Positions 8,746 through 15,562 of a stretch of 27,485 bases of DNA are shown here, piece after piece. How positions within the stretch are numbered: the first letter of the stretch is position 1; each line of letters begins with the position of its first letter. A program made the translations under genes and the position numbers. Source of the stretch: JAEMQF01 sp031419715 (GTDB lineage: Bacteria; Pseudomonadota; Gammaproteobacteria; Burkholderiales; Burkholderiaceae_C); NCBI GenBank assembly GCA_031419715.1, contig JANOLJ010000074.1, forward strand, positions 1 to 27,485, in the 5' to 3' direction. The notes below the pieces were generated by a model. The model was not told where the DNA came from. It saw nothing but the letters and a program-made list of their open reading frames with translations, and ran no database searches.

Positions 8746-9528
8746 ATGAACCCGAACCCCCAGGCTTTTGTGTTGCGCGAGACCGATTCGCGCGGCGTCG
8801 TCAAGCTCACGTTGAATCGCCCCGAGTCGTTCAACGCGCTCTCGCAAGGAATGCTCAGCGCGTTGCAACGCGAGTTTGATGCACTGCAAGCCGACGAGTC
8901 GGTGCGCGTCGTCATCCTCGCCGCGGCGGGCAAGGCGTTCTGCGCCGGGCATGACTTGAAGGAGATGCGAAAGGAGCCGTCGCTGGCGTACTACGAGGCG
9001 CTGTTTGCCCAGTGCACAAAGCTCATGCTGAGCGTGCAAAGCCTGGGCGTTCCGGTGGTGGCCAGGGTGCAAGGCATGGCCACGGCCGCGGGCTGCCAAC
9101 TCGTCGCGATGTGCGATCTGGCGGTGGCGGCGAGCACGGCGCAGTTTGCCGTGAGCGGCGTCAGGTTCGGCTTGTTTTGCTCGACACCCAGCGTGGCGCT
9201 GTCACGCAATGTCGGACGCAAGGCGGCTTTCGAGATGCTCGTCACGGGTGACTTCATCAGCGCTGACGCGGCGCGCGACAAAGGCCTCGTGAATCGCGTC
9301 GCCGATGCCGATGTGTTGGACGAAGCCGTCGAACAACTCGTGGCGGCGATCCTGTCCAAGCCGCGGGTGGCCATCGCGATGGGCAAGCAGCTTTTCTATC
9401 GCCAGCTCGAAAAGGGCATCGCCGCGGCGTATGAAGACGCCGGCCAGACGATGGCGTGCAACATGATGGATGACGCGGCGTTGGAAGGCGTGCAGGCCTT
9501 CATCGACAAACGCGCGCCGGCCTGGTGA
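8746..9528 (+). CDS. Enoyl-CoA hydratase/isomerase family protein, ECHDC3-like
   Basis: A 260-residue crotonase-fold protein. The two oxyanion-hole segments are present: FCAGHDL at 65-71 and GMATAAGCQL at 110-119. The segments GCQLVAMCD, GLFCSTPSVALSRNV and the ending DKRAPAW resemble the eukaryotic ECHDC3 group rather than standard enoyl-CoA hydratase. Aligned by eye to rat mitochondrial hydratase, catalytic Glu144 corresponds to Gln118 and Glu164 to Gly138, so both acid/base residues are missing. Water addition to crotonyl-CoA is therefore doubtful, and the true reaction or ligand is unknown. The start ATG 8746 has a good AGGAG at 8732-8736. The 115 bp in front hold only a poorly spaced promoter-like pair (TTGGCA 8642, TACAGT 8662, spacer 14). 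It stands alone between the patatin and AsmA genes. Confidence 0.88.
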   Translation: MNPNPQAFVLRETDSRGVVKLTLNRPESFNALSQGMLSALQREFDALQADESVRVVILAAAGKAFCAGHDLKEMRKEPSLAYYEALFAQCTKLMLSVQSLGVPVVARVQGMATAAGCQLVAMCDLAVAASTAQFAVSGVRFGLFCSTPSVALSRNVGRKAAFEMLVTGDFISADAARDKGLVNRVADADVLDEAVEQLVAAILSKPRVAIAMGKQLFYRQLEKGIAAAYEDAGQTMACNMMDDAALEGVQAFIDKRAPAW

Positions 9529-9787
9529 GCGGGCCAAGCGCCGGTTGAGCAAGGCGGCCCGATACATGCGGCCGCGTCTGTAGCGTCTCCATACGCCCGC
9601 GGCGTGGCGCGCGAGTGCGAGGCGTCGCATGGCGTCGGCCCAAGTGGCGCCAAGCGTGAATTCGACCCGCAGTGGTCGTACCGGGCGCTCCCGGCGCGAG
9701 TGAAGGCACGAGGGAATCGACCGATGATCCACCCTTGCCGCCGGGCATGCGCCACCGTGGCGGCCCGGCGGGTACCCGTCGCATCCC
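9529..9787. other. Intergenic stretch with GC-rich inverted repeat before the AsmA gene
   Basis: 259 bp without a credible gene. CCGCCGGGC (9738-9746) and GCCCGGCGG (9763-9771) form a perfect 9-bp stem with a 16-nt loop, 17 bp before the AsmA start codon. There is no T-run, so it is not an ordinary terminator. In the mRNA it could fold close to the start codon, which lacks a clear Shine-Dalgarno sequence. I see no promoter I would defend. Confidence 0.4.
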
Positions 9788-12157
9788 ATGAACGCAGTCA
9801 AATTCGCAGTGCTAGGCCTGGTCGGCGTCATCGGATTGCTGATCTCGACGTTCGGCCCGTTCAAGATTCCTTACGCCGAGACGCTGGCCAAGACCTACTA
9901 CCGGCACGCGATCGCGGGGCTGCTGATCGTCGCGCTGCTGCTGGGCGGGTTGATCGCCATCGCGGTGCACACGCTCAACCCGAATCAGTTCAAGTCGCAG
10001 ATCGTGCGCTACGTGCAAGAACGCACCCAGCGCGAGCTGATACTCGACGGCGAACTTGAGCTGAGCTGGTTTCCAAAACTCGGCTTCACGGCGGGCAAAG
10101 CGTCGCTCAGCCAGCACCGCAGCGCACGCGAATTCGCGGCGATCGACAGCGCCCGAGTCACGATCGCCTGGTTGCCGTTGCTGCGGCGCCAGGTGCAGAT
10201 CGACTGGGCCGAGGTGGATGGCCTGCGTGCTCAAGTCGTGCGCTTCAAGGACGGCACGACGAACATCGACGACCTGATGCGTGACCTGGCGACGATTTCG
10301 CCCGAGCGCATCGACATCGAAGGCCTGCACCTGAAACGCGCGACGCTGCAATGGAACGATGAGATGGTGTTTCAGCGCGGCAGCCTGAACGACTTGCAAC
10401 TGAGCGTGGGCCGGTTGACCGACGGCATGGCGGCGCCCGTGACGGCGAGCCTGCGCGTAGACGCGCCGCATGCTGGAATCGATGCGCGGCTGTCGCTCAA
10501 GGGCCGATTGCTTTTCGACGCGCAAGCCAAGCGCATTGAACTGGCGAAGATCGACGCGCAGCTTGAGGGCAAGTCGCTCGGGGTGGACAACCTGGCACTG
10601 CGCATGTTGGCCGACGTGACCGGCCACCTCGGCCTGAACACGTTGAGCGCGGAGAACGTCGTCATCACGTCGTCGAGCAAATCAGGGCTGAGTGTCTTGA
10701 ATGCGCGCCTGGCCGCGCCGGAACTCAGGTTCATCGAGCGCCGCTTCCAGGGCAGCCAGCTCAGCATGGACTTCAGCGTTGCACACCCTGACCAGACCTT
10801 GACCGCGGCGTTGCAGGTGCCGAGCTTCGAGAGTTCGGGCCGAACACTGCGCGGCGCGACGGCGAACGCGCAGGTGTCGATCCGCGCGGCCGGAGCGCAC
10901 CAGCGCGCGCAACTGAGCAGCCCGGTGCTGTTCGATCTCGATGCCGGTCCGCGCCTGGAGTTCGAGGCCATTGACACCACAGCCAGCGCCAGCCATCCGG
11001 CGCTCGCGTCGGAGATTGCGTTGGTGGCTGGCGGCAAGGCCGTGCTGGACATGGGCCAACGCAGCGTGCACCTGGCGCTTGCCGGCAAACTTGGCAGCCA
11101 GGAACTGCGGGGCCAGCTTGCACTGACCGACTGGCGCCGGCCGCATTGGACCTTCGAGGTGGCGGCTGAAACGATCGACCTGGATGCCATGCTCGCCCAG
11201 CCCTGCATGGCACGCTGGAACGACGATGCGTTGGCCGTGGACCTCTCAGCGCTGCGCGAGTTGTCGCTTGCCGGTCAACTGCGCGCCGAAAAGCTCAAGG
11301 TGTGCGGCTTGACGGCACGTTCCTTCTCTGCCCAGTTCGACGCACAGCGCTCGGCACTCCACATCACGCCCGTCAAGGCGCTGGCTTACGGCGCAGCGCT
11401 GGAGGGCTCCGTCGCCATTGACGCGGCCGGTGCGCCGCGCATCGCGTTCAAAGGCAATTTCTCTGAGCTTGACCTGCGCGCATTGCGCGCTGACCTCGCG
11501 CAGCTGCCATGGCTTGAGGGTCGCGCCGCGCTGGCTTGGGACGTGCAGGCCACGGGCGGTAGCCTGGGCACGCTGCGCGCCGGGCTGAGCGGGCCCCTGA
11601 CGCTGGGCGTGCACAGCGGCAAGATGGTGGGCGTGGATCTGCGTGCCACCATGCTTGAGGGGCGCGGTGACGTGGGCAAGGCGTCACCGTCGCTCCAGCA
11701 GGATTTCAATGCGGGCGCCGTGACGCAGTTCGGCGACATGAAAGCGCACATCGAGCTGCGCGAAGGGCAGGCCCATGGCCAGAGCCTTGCGGTCAGCGCT
11801 GGGCCGATTCAGGCGGTCGGAACCGGCGAGCTGTGGCTCGACGCGGGGCGGCTCGACATTCGGCTCGATGCAAGCGTGGGCAAGGCCGGACAGGAACTCG
11901 CGGCGCTGACAGGGGTCAGCGTACCGATCCAGGTCACGGGCTCGTGGCGGGCGCCGCGCTATACCTTTGATTTCGGCGCGGCCACCGGCGGCGTGGCGAC
12001 GCGACCGGTGGACCCCGTGCCTCAGGCCGTGGAAGTGGCGCAAAGCAGCTCAGCGGCGCCCGAGGCTGCCAAGCCTGCCGCAGTTGTCAAGACGGTGAGC
12101 GTGCCGGTGCAGCCAACTTCCGCCAAGCGCGCCAGCCCAGCACCGAAAGCACGATGA
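9788..12157 (+). CDS. AsmA family protein
   Basis: A 789-residue AsmA-like protein, a family of inner-membrane-anchored proteins with a large periplasmic beta-rich domain, implicated in outer membrane assembly and lipid transport. Residues about 38-61 are a strong membrane segment followed by TLNPNQFK, LDGELELSWFPKLGF and VVRFKDGTTNIDDL, all typical of the AsmA N-terminal domain. The C-terminal AsmA repeat region (about 540-740) has MVGVDLRATMLEG, FGDMKAHIELREG and PIQVTGSWRAPRY. Unusually, a second hydrophobic stretch (about 6-22) precedes the usual anchor. No later ATG, GTG or TTG start exists near residue 38, so the extension appears real. The last 50 residues are an Ala/Pro/Val-rich tail. 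The final 71 bp overlap the end of pnuC on the other strand. Confidence 0.9.
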   Translation: MNAVKFAVLGLVGVIGLLISTFGPFKIPYAETLAKTYYRHAIAGLLIVALLLGGLIAIAVHTLNPNQFKSQIVRYVQERTQRELILDGELELSWFPKLGFTAGKASLSQHRSAREFAAIDSARVTIAWLPLLRRQVQIDWAEVDGLRAQVVRFKDGTTNIDDLMRDLATISPERIDIEGLHLKRATLQWNDEMVFQRGSLNDLQLSVGRLTDGMAAPVTASLRVDAPHAGIDARLSLKGRLLFDAQAKRIELAKIDAQLEGKSLGVDNLALRMLADVTGHLGLNTLSAENVVITSSSKSGLSVLNARLAAPELRFIERRFQGSQLSMDFSVAHPDQTLTAALQVPSFESSGRTLRGATANAQVSIRAAGAHQRAQLSSPVLFDLDAGPRLEFEAIDTTASASHPALASEIALVAGGKAVLDMGQRSVHLALAGKLGSQELRGQLALTDWRRPHWTFEVAAETIDLDAMLAQPCMARWNDDALAVDLSALRELSLAGQLRAEKLKVCGLTARSFSAQFDAQRSALHITPVKALAYGAALEGSVAIDAAGAPRIAFKGNFSELDLRALRADLAQLPWLEGRAALAWDVQATGGSLGTLRAGLSGPLTLGVHSGKMVGVDLRATMLEGRGDVGKASPSLQQDFNAGAVTQFGDMKAHIELREGQAHGQSLAVSAGPIQAVGTGELWLDAGRLDIRLDASVGKAGQELAALTGVSVPIQVTGSWRAPRYTFDFGAATGGVATRPVDPVPQAVEVAQSSSAAPEAAKPAAVVKTVSVPVQPTSAKRASPAPKAR

Positions 12158-12707
12158 AGATCGCGTAGAGCACGACGGTCAGCCACAAGCCCTTGTAGGC
12201 AAACAAGGCGACGCTCACCAGGTTCACCACGATCCAGGTGGGCCAATTCTCAACATACTTGCGCGCGAGCAGCCACTGGCCGATGACGCTGGCTGCGGTG
12301 GGGAAGGCGTCCCACCAGGGAACGTCGGTGTCGGTCGTGGTGGCGAGAAAGGCGCCTGTGGCGGGCCAGGCAACGGCCAATGCGGCCAGTGCGATCCACC
12401 GGCCGCGTGTGCCGAGATCACGCACACGCAGCGCGCTGCCGTCGGCCTGAGTACCGCGCAGCCACTGCCACCAACCCCAGGCAGCGACGATCGCGAAGAA
12501 AATTTGCAGCGACGCCTCGCCGTACAACAAGCTGTTCCAGAACAGCCCGAAGTACAGCAGCGAGCTGATGATGGCCAGCGGCCAGCCCCAGGGGTTGACG
12601 CGGATGTTGCACACGACCATCGCCAGGGCGAGTGCGAAGGCGATGAGTTCGAGCCGCGTGACGGGTGCGCCCCACAGGGTGAAGGCTTCGACGAGGAGGA
12701 GTTGCAT
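12087..12707 (-). CDS. pnuC: Nicotinamide riboside transporter PnuC family
   Basis: A 206-residue multi-spanning inner membrane protein of the PnuC family, which takes up nicotinamide riboside or related vitamins by facilitated diffusion coupled to intracellular phosphorylation. Family features are CNIRVNPWGWPLAIISSLLY, the aromatic cluster WGWWQWLRG and the C-terminal ENWPTWIVVNLVSVALF. About seven hydrophobic segments can be counted. The start is uncertain: ATG 12707 (MQLLLVEAF) fits homologues, and ATG 12731 would add eight residues. Neither has a clear ribosome binding site. It is the last gene of the minus-strand block, 63 bp after ftsB, and its last 22 codons overlap the AsmA gene tail to tail. 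The ligand cannot be fixed, because no NadR-like kinase or riboswitch is adjacent. Confidence 0.85.
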   Translation of the reverse strand: MQLLLVEAFTLWGAPVTRLELIAFALALAMVVCNIRVNPWGWPLAIISSLLYFGLFWNSLLYGEASLQIFFAIVAAWGWWQWLRGTQADGSALRVRDLGTRGRWIALAALAVAWPATGAFLATTTDTDVPWWDAFPTAASVIGQWLLARKYVENWPTWIVVNLVSVALFAYKGLWLTVVLYAIFIVLSVLGWRAWRKLAAPARSPS

Positions 12708-12770
12708 GAGGCGATGGAGCCCGACATTCATCGGGAGGACGGGCCGGCCGGCGTGGCGCCGGCGCGAGCC

Positions 12771-13049
12771 TCAGCGCCTGGGCACGCTGAGCTGCACCAG
12801 AATTTCGTCGGGCTTCAACATGCCCAGCTCGAAGCGCGCTTTTTCTTCCACCATCTCCAGGCCTTCTTTCAGGTCGCGCACTTCGGCTTGCAGTTGCACA
12901 TTGCGCGCGCGTGCCAGGTCATTCGTCGCGAGCTGCTGGCGCAGTTTCGCGCCGAGCTCACTCGTGCGCGGCACGCCCGACTTGCCGAACCACAACTCGG
13001 CATGCACGAGCAGCAGCAGGGCGACCAGGGCAGTCGTCAGCAGGCGCAT
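12771..13049 (-). CDS. ftsB: Cell division protein FtsB
   Basis: A 92-residue bitopic membrane protein of the FtsB/DivIC family. It joins FtsL and FtsQ in the divisome and helps activate septal peptidoglycan synthesis. Residues 3-20 form the single membrane segment, followed by a coiled coil (about 30-70, RQQLATNDLARARNVQLQAE) and the conserved ERARFELGM-like motif, here EEKARFELGMLKPDE, at 68-82. The start ATG has GAGG about 8 nt upstream. It lies 23 bp after eno, an arrangement common in proteobacteria, and is probably co-transcribed with it. Confidence 0.92.
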   Translation of the reverse strand: MRLLTTALVALLLLVHAELWFGKSGVPRTSELGAKLRQQLATNDLARARNVQLQAEVRDLKEGLEMVEEKARFELGMLKPDEILVQLSVPRR

Positions 13050-13072
13050 CTTGATCGCCTCAAGGCCCGTCT

Positions 13073-14359
13073 CTAGCGCAGCGAGTAAAACGCCGCGCGG
13101 CCGGGGTAGGTGGCCACCTCACCCAGGTCTTCTTCGATGCGCAGCAACTGGTTGTACTTGGCCATGCGGTCGCTGCGGCTCAGCGACCCGGTCTTGATCT
13201 GCCCGGCGTTCGTGCCCACCGCGATGTCGGCGATCGTTGAATCTTCCGTCTCGCCCGAACGATGGCTGATGACAGCCGTGTAGTTGGCGCGTTTGGCCAT
13301 TTCGATCGCGGCGAAGGTTTCCGTGAGCGTGCCGATCTGATTGATCTTGATGAGTATCGAGTTGGCGATCTTCTTCTCGATGCCTTCACGAAAGATCTTC
13401 GTGTTGGTCACAAACAGGTCGTCGCCGACGAGTTGCACCTTCGAGCCGAGCTTTTCCGTCAGGTGTTTCCAGCCGTCCCAATCGCCTTCGTGCATGCCGT
13501 CTTCAATGCTGATGATGGGGTACTTGTCGACCCAACTCGCGAGCATGTCGGTCCACTCGGGCGCACTCAGTTGCAGTGCCGAGCCTTCGTCGATGCAGTA
13601 CTTGCCGTCCTTGTAGAACTCGCTGGCGGCGCAATCCAGGCCGATGCAGATTTGCGTGCCTGCCGTGTAGCCCGCTTTGTCGATCGCCTCAAGAATGAGT
13701 TGAATCGCAGCCTCATGGGTCGCCACGCTCGGCGCGAAACCACCTTCGTCGCCGACCGCGGTGCTCATACCTTTGGCGTCGATGATTTTTTTGAGCGCCT
13801 GGAACACTTCGCAGCCGTAACGCATGGCTTCGCGAAAACTCGGCGCGCCCACGGGAATGATCATCAGCTCTTGCAGGTCGAGCGTGTTGTTGGCGTGCGC
13901 GCCGCCGTTGATCACGTTCATCATCGGCACGGGCATCTGCATGCCCCCCGACCCACCGAAATAGCGGTACAGCGGCAGGCCACTCTCTTCCGCCGCGGCG
14001 CGTGCCACCGCCATGCTCACCGCGAGCATCGCGTTGGCGCCCAGGCGGCTCTTGTTTTCGGTGCCGTCGAGGTCGATGAGGGTGCGGTCGAGAAAGGCCT
14101 GTTCGCTCGCGTCCAGGCCGGTCACCGCTTCCAACATCTCCGAGTTGATGTGCTCCACCGCCTTGAGCACGCCCTTGCCGCCGTAGCGCGCCTTGTCGCC
14201 GTCGCGCAGTTCGATGGCTTCGCGCGAGCCGGTCGATGCGCCTGAGGGCACCGCGGCGCGGCCCATGATGCCGGACTCCAGCAGCACGTCGCATTCGACT
14301 GTCGGGTTGCCACGGCTGTCGAGGATTTCGCGACCCACGATGTCTACGATTGCGCTCAT
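13073..14359 (-). CDS. eno: Enolase
   Basis: A 428-residue enolase that interconverts 2-phosphoglycerate and phosphoenolpyruvate in glycolysis and gluconeogenesis and is often part of the RNA degradosome. All key residues are present: Glu205 in GDEGGFAP, the Mg ligands Asp242 (LDCA), Glu286 (SIEDG) and Asp313 (GDDLF), catalytic Lys338 within the signature LIKINQIGTLTET (336-348), and the SHRSGETED loop. The length matches the family. AGGA lies about 8 nt before ATG 14359. The gene follows DUF1330 by 32 bp and precedes ftsB by 23 bp, inside the pyrG-kdsA-eno-ftsB block. Confidence 0.97.
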   Translation of the reverse strand: MSAIVDIVGREILDSRGNPTVECDVLLESGIMGRAAVPSGASTGSREAIELRDGDKARYGGKGVLKAVEHINSEMLEAVTGLDASEQAFLDRTLIDLDGTENKSRLGANAMLAVSMAVARAAAEESGLPLYRYFGGSGGMQMPVPMMNVINGGAHANNTLDLQELMIIPVGAPSFREAMRYGCEVFQALKKIIDAKGMSTAVGDEGGFAPSVATHEAAIQLILEAIDKAGYTAGTQICIGLDCAASEFYKDGKYCIDEGSALQLSAPEWTDMLASWVDKYPIISIEDGMHEGDWDGWKHLTEKLGSKVQLVGDDLFVTNTKIFREGIEKKIANSILIKINQIGTLTETFAAIEMAKRANYTAVISHRSGETEDSTIADIAVGTNAGQIKTGSLSRSDRMAKYNQLLRIEEDLGEVATYPGRAAFYSLR

Positions 14360-14391
14360 TCAATGTTCCTGTCAGGGGCTGTCAGTTTTGC

Positions 14392-14682
14392 TCAAACGCC
14401 TTCGACGACGACCATGCGCATCACGGCCGCGCCTTTGCGTGCCGCGCGCGCCTTGGCGTATTCGGTCGATTCGTAGAACGCCTTGGCTTTTTCCACCGAA
14501 GGAAACTTGAGCACGACGATGCGGTCGGGCTGCCAATCTCCCTCCAGCACTTCCGAAGTGCCGCCGCGCACGCACACCTGCGCGCCGTGCGCGAGCATGG
14601 CCGCCGACGAGAGCTTCTTGTATTCCTCGTACTGCGCCGGGTTCGTGAAGCGCACGTTCGAGATGATGTAGCCGCTGCTCAC
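14392..14682 (-). CDS. DUF1330 family protein
   Basis: A 96-residue small cytoplasmic protein with the ferredoxin-like alpha/beta fold of DUF1330, related to dimeric alpha-beta barrel proteins. Family marks are GYIISNVRFTNPAQYEEYKK near the N terminus, the central GGTSEVLEGDWQPDRIVVLK and FPSVEKAKAFYESTEY. No catalytic function is established for the family. The start is GTG 14682: GGAG at 14690-14693 lies 7 nt upstream, and the protein then starts MSSGYIISNV. The longer open frame to 14784 runs into kdsA and has no family similarity. It is inserted between kdsA (22 bp gap) and eno (32 bp gap), so it is very probably expressed with them. Confidence 0.88.
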   Translation of the reverse strand: MSSGYIISNVRFTNPAQYEEYKKLSSAAMLAHGAQVCVRGGTSEVLEGDWQPDRIVVLKFPSVEKAKAFYESTEYAKARAARKGAAVMRMVVVEGV

Positions 14683-14689
14683 TGTTCTT

Positions 14690-14693
14690 CTCC
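14690..14693 (-). promoter_or_regulatory. Shine-Dalgarno site deciding the GTG start of the DUF1330 gene
   Basis: GGAG on the minus strand lies 7 nt before GTG 14682-14680. No ATG in this frame gives a family-length protein, so this site fixes the start. Confidence 0.7.
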
Positions 14694-14704
14694 AAATCCG
14701 TCGT

Positions 14705-15562
14705 TCAACAAGAAAAATCGTTCTCCAGCAAAGGCTGGCTCTTGACCACGCGGTCCAGCGCGAGCAACTGTTCGAGCAAGACACGCATGTGTTTCAACGG
14801 CACGGCATTGGGCCCGTCGCTCAACGCCTTCGCCGGGTCAGGGTGGGTTTCCATGAACAGGCCCGAGATGCCCACCGCCACCGCGGCGCGGGCCAGCACT
14901 GGAACGAACTCGCGTTGACCGCCGGAACTCGTGCCCTGACCACCGGGCAATTGCACCGAGTGCGTGGCGTCGAACACGACCGGCGCGCCCGTTTCACGCA
15001 TGATGGCCAGGCTGCGCATGTCGGACACGAGGTTGTTGTAGCCGAAGCTCGCACCACGCTCGCACGCCATGAAGTTGTCCTCAACCAGCCCCTTGTCGCG
15101 CGCTGCGGCGCGGGCCTTGTCGATCACGTTCTTCATGTCGTGCGGGCTCAGGAACTGGCCCTTCTTGATGTTCACCGGGCGTCCACTTTGCGCGACGGCG
15201 TGGATGAAATCGGTCTGACGGCACAGGAACGCCGGGGTTTGAAGAACGTCGGCGACTTGTGCGACCGCGGCGATCTGGTCTTCGCTGTGTACGTCGGTCA
15301 GCACCGGCACTTTCAGTTCGCGTTTCACCTTGGCCAGAATCGCAAGCCCCTTGTCCATGCCAGGCCCGCGAAACGTGGTGCCGCTGGAGCGGTTTGCCTT
15401 GTCGAAACTCGACTTAAAGATGAAGGGAATGCCAAGCGTGCGCGTGATCTCCTTCAATTGCCCGGCCACATCCATCTGCAACTGCTCGGACTCGATCACA
15501 CAAGGGCCGGCGATCAGGAAAAAAGGCTGCGTGAGGCCGACCTCGAAGCTGCACAGCTTCAT
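14705..15562 (-). CDS. kdsA: KDO-8-phosphate synthase
   Basis: A 285-residue 3-deoxy-D-manno-octulosonate 8-phosphate synthase. It condenses phosphoenolpyruvate with arabinose 5-phosphate for the inner core of lipopolysaccharide, so the organism makes Gram-negative LPS. Typical segments are FFLIAGPCVIES near the N terminus, the PEP/A5P site FKSSFDKANRSS, GLAILAKVKRE, VLTDVHSEDQ, NIKKGQFLSP, CERGASFGYNNLVSDMR and FDATHSVQLPGG. The length equals the E. coli enzyme (284). The start is ATG 15562, whose ATGA overlaps the pyrG stop by 4 bp, indicating translational coupling. The longer open frame to 15688 lies inside pyrG and is not coding here. Confidence 0.96.
   Translation of the reverse strand: MKLCSFEVGLTQPFFLIAGPCVIESEQLQMDVAGQLKEITRTLGIPFIFKSSFDKANRSSGTTFRGPGMDKGLAILAKVKRELKVPVLTDVHSEDQIAAVAQVADVLQTPAFLCRQTDFIHAVAQSGRPVNIKKGQFLSPHDMKNVIDKARAAARDKGLVEDNFMACERGASFGYNNLVSDMRSLAIMRETGAPVVFDATHSVQLPGGQGTSSGGQREFVPVLARAAVAVGISGLFMETHPDPAKALSDGPNAVPLKHMRVLLEQLLALDRVVKSQPLLENDFSC

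Noticed and set aside
9738..9771. Rho-independent terminator of the crotonase gene
   Set aside because: The stem is strong but no T-run follows, and it lies 210 bp after the stop; kept only as an inverted repeat.
9500..9784. Small minus-strand frame of 94 codons between the crotonase and AsmA genes
   Set aside because: Arg/Pro/Gly-rich with no start signal, and it overlaps the crotonase gene; it looks non-coding.
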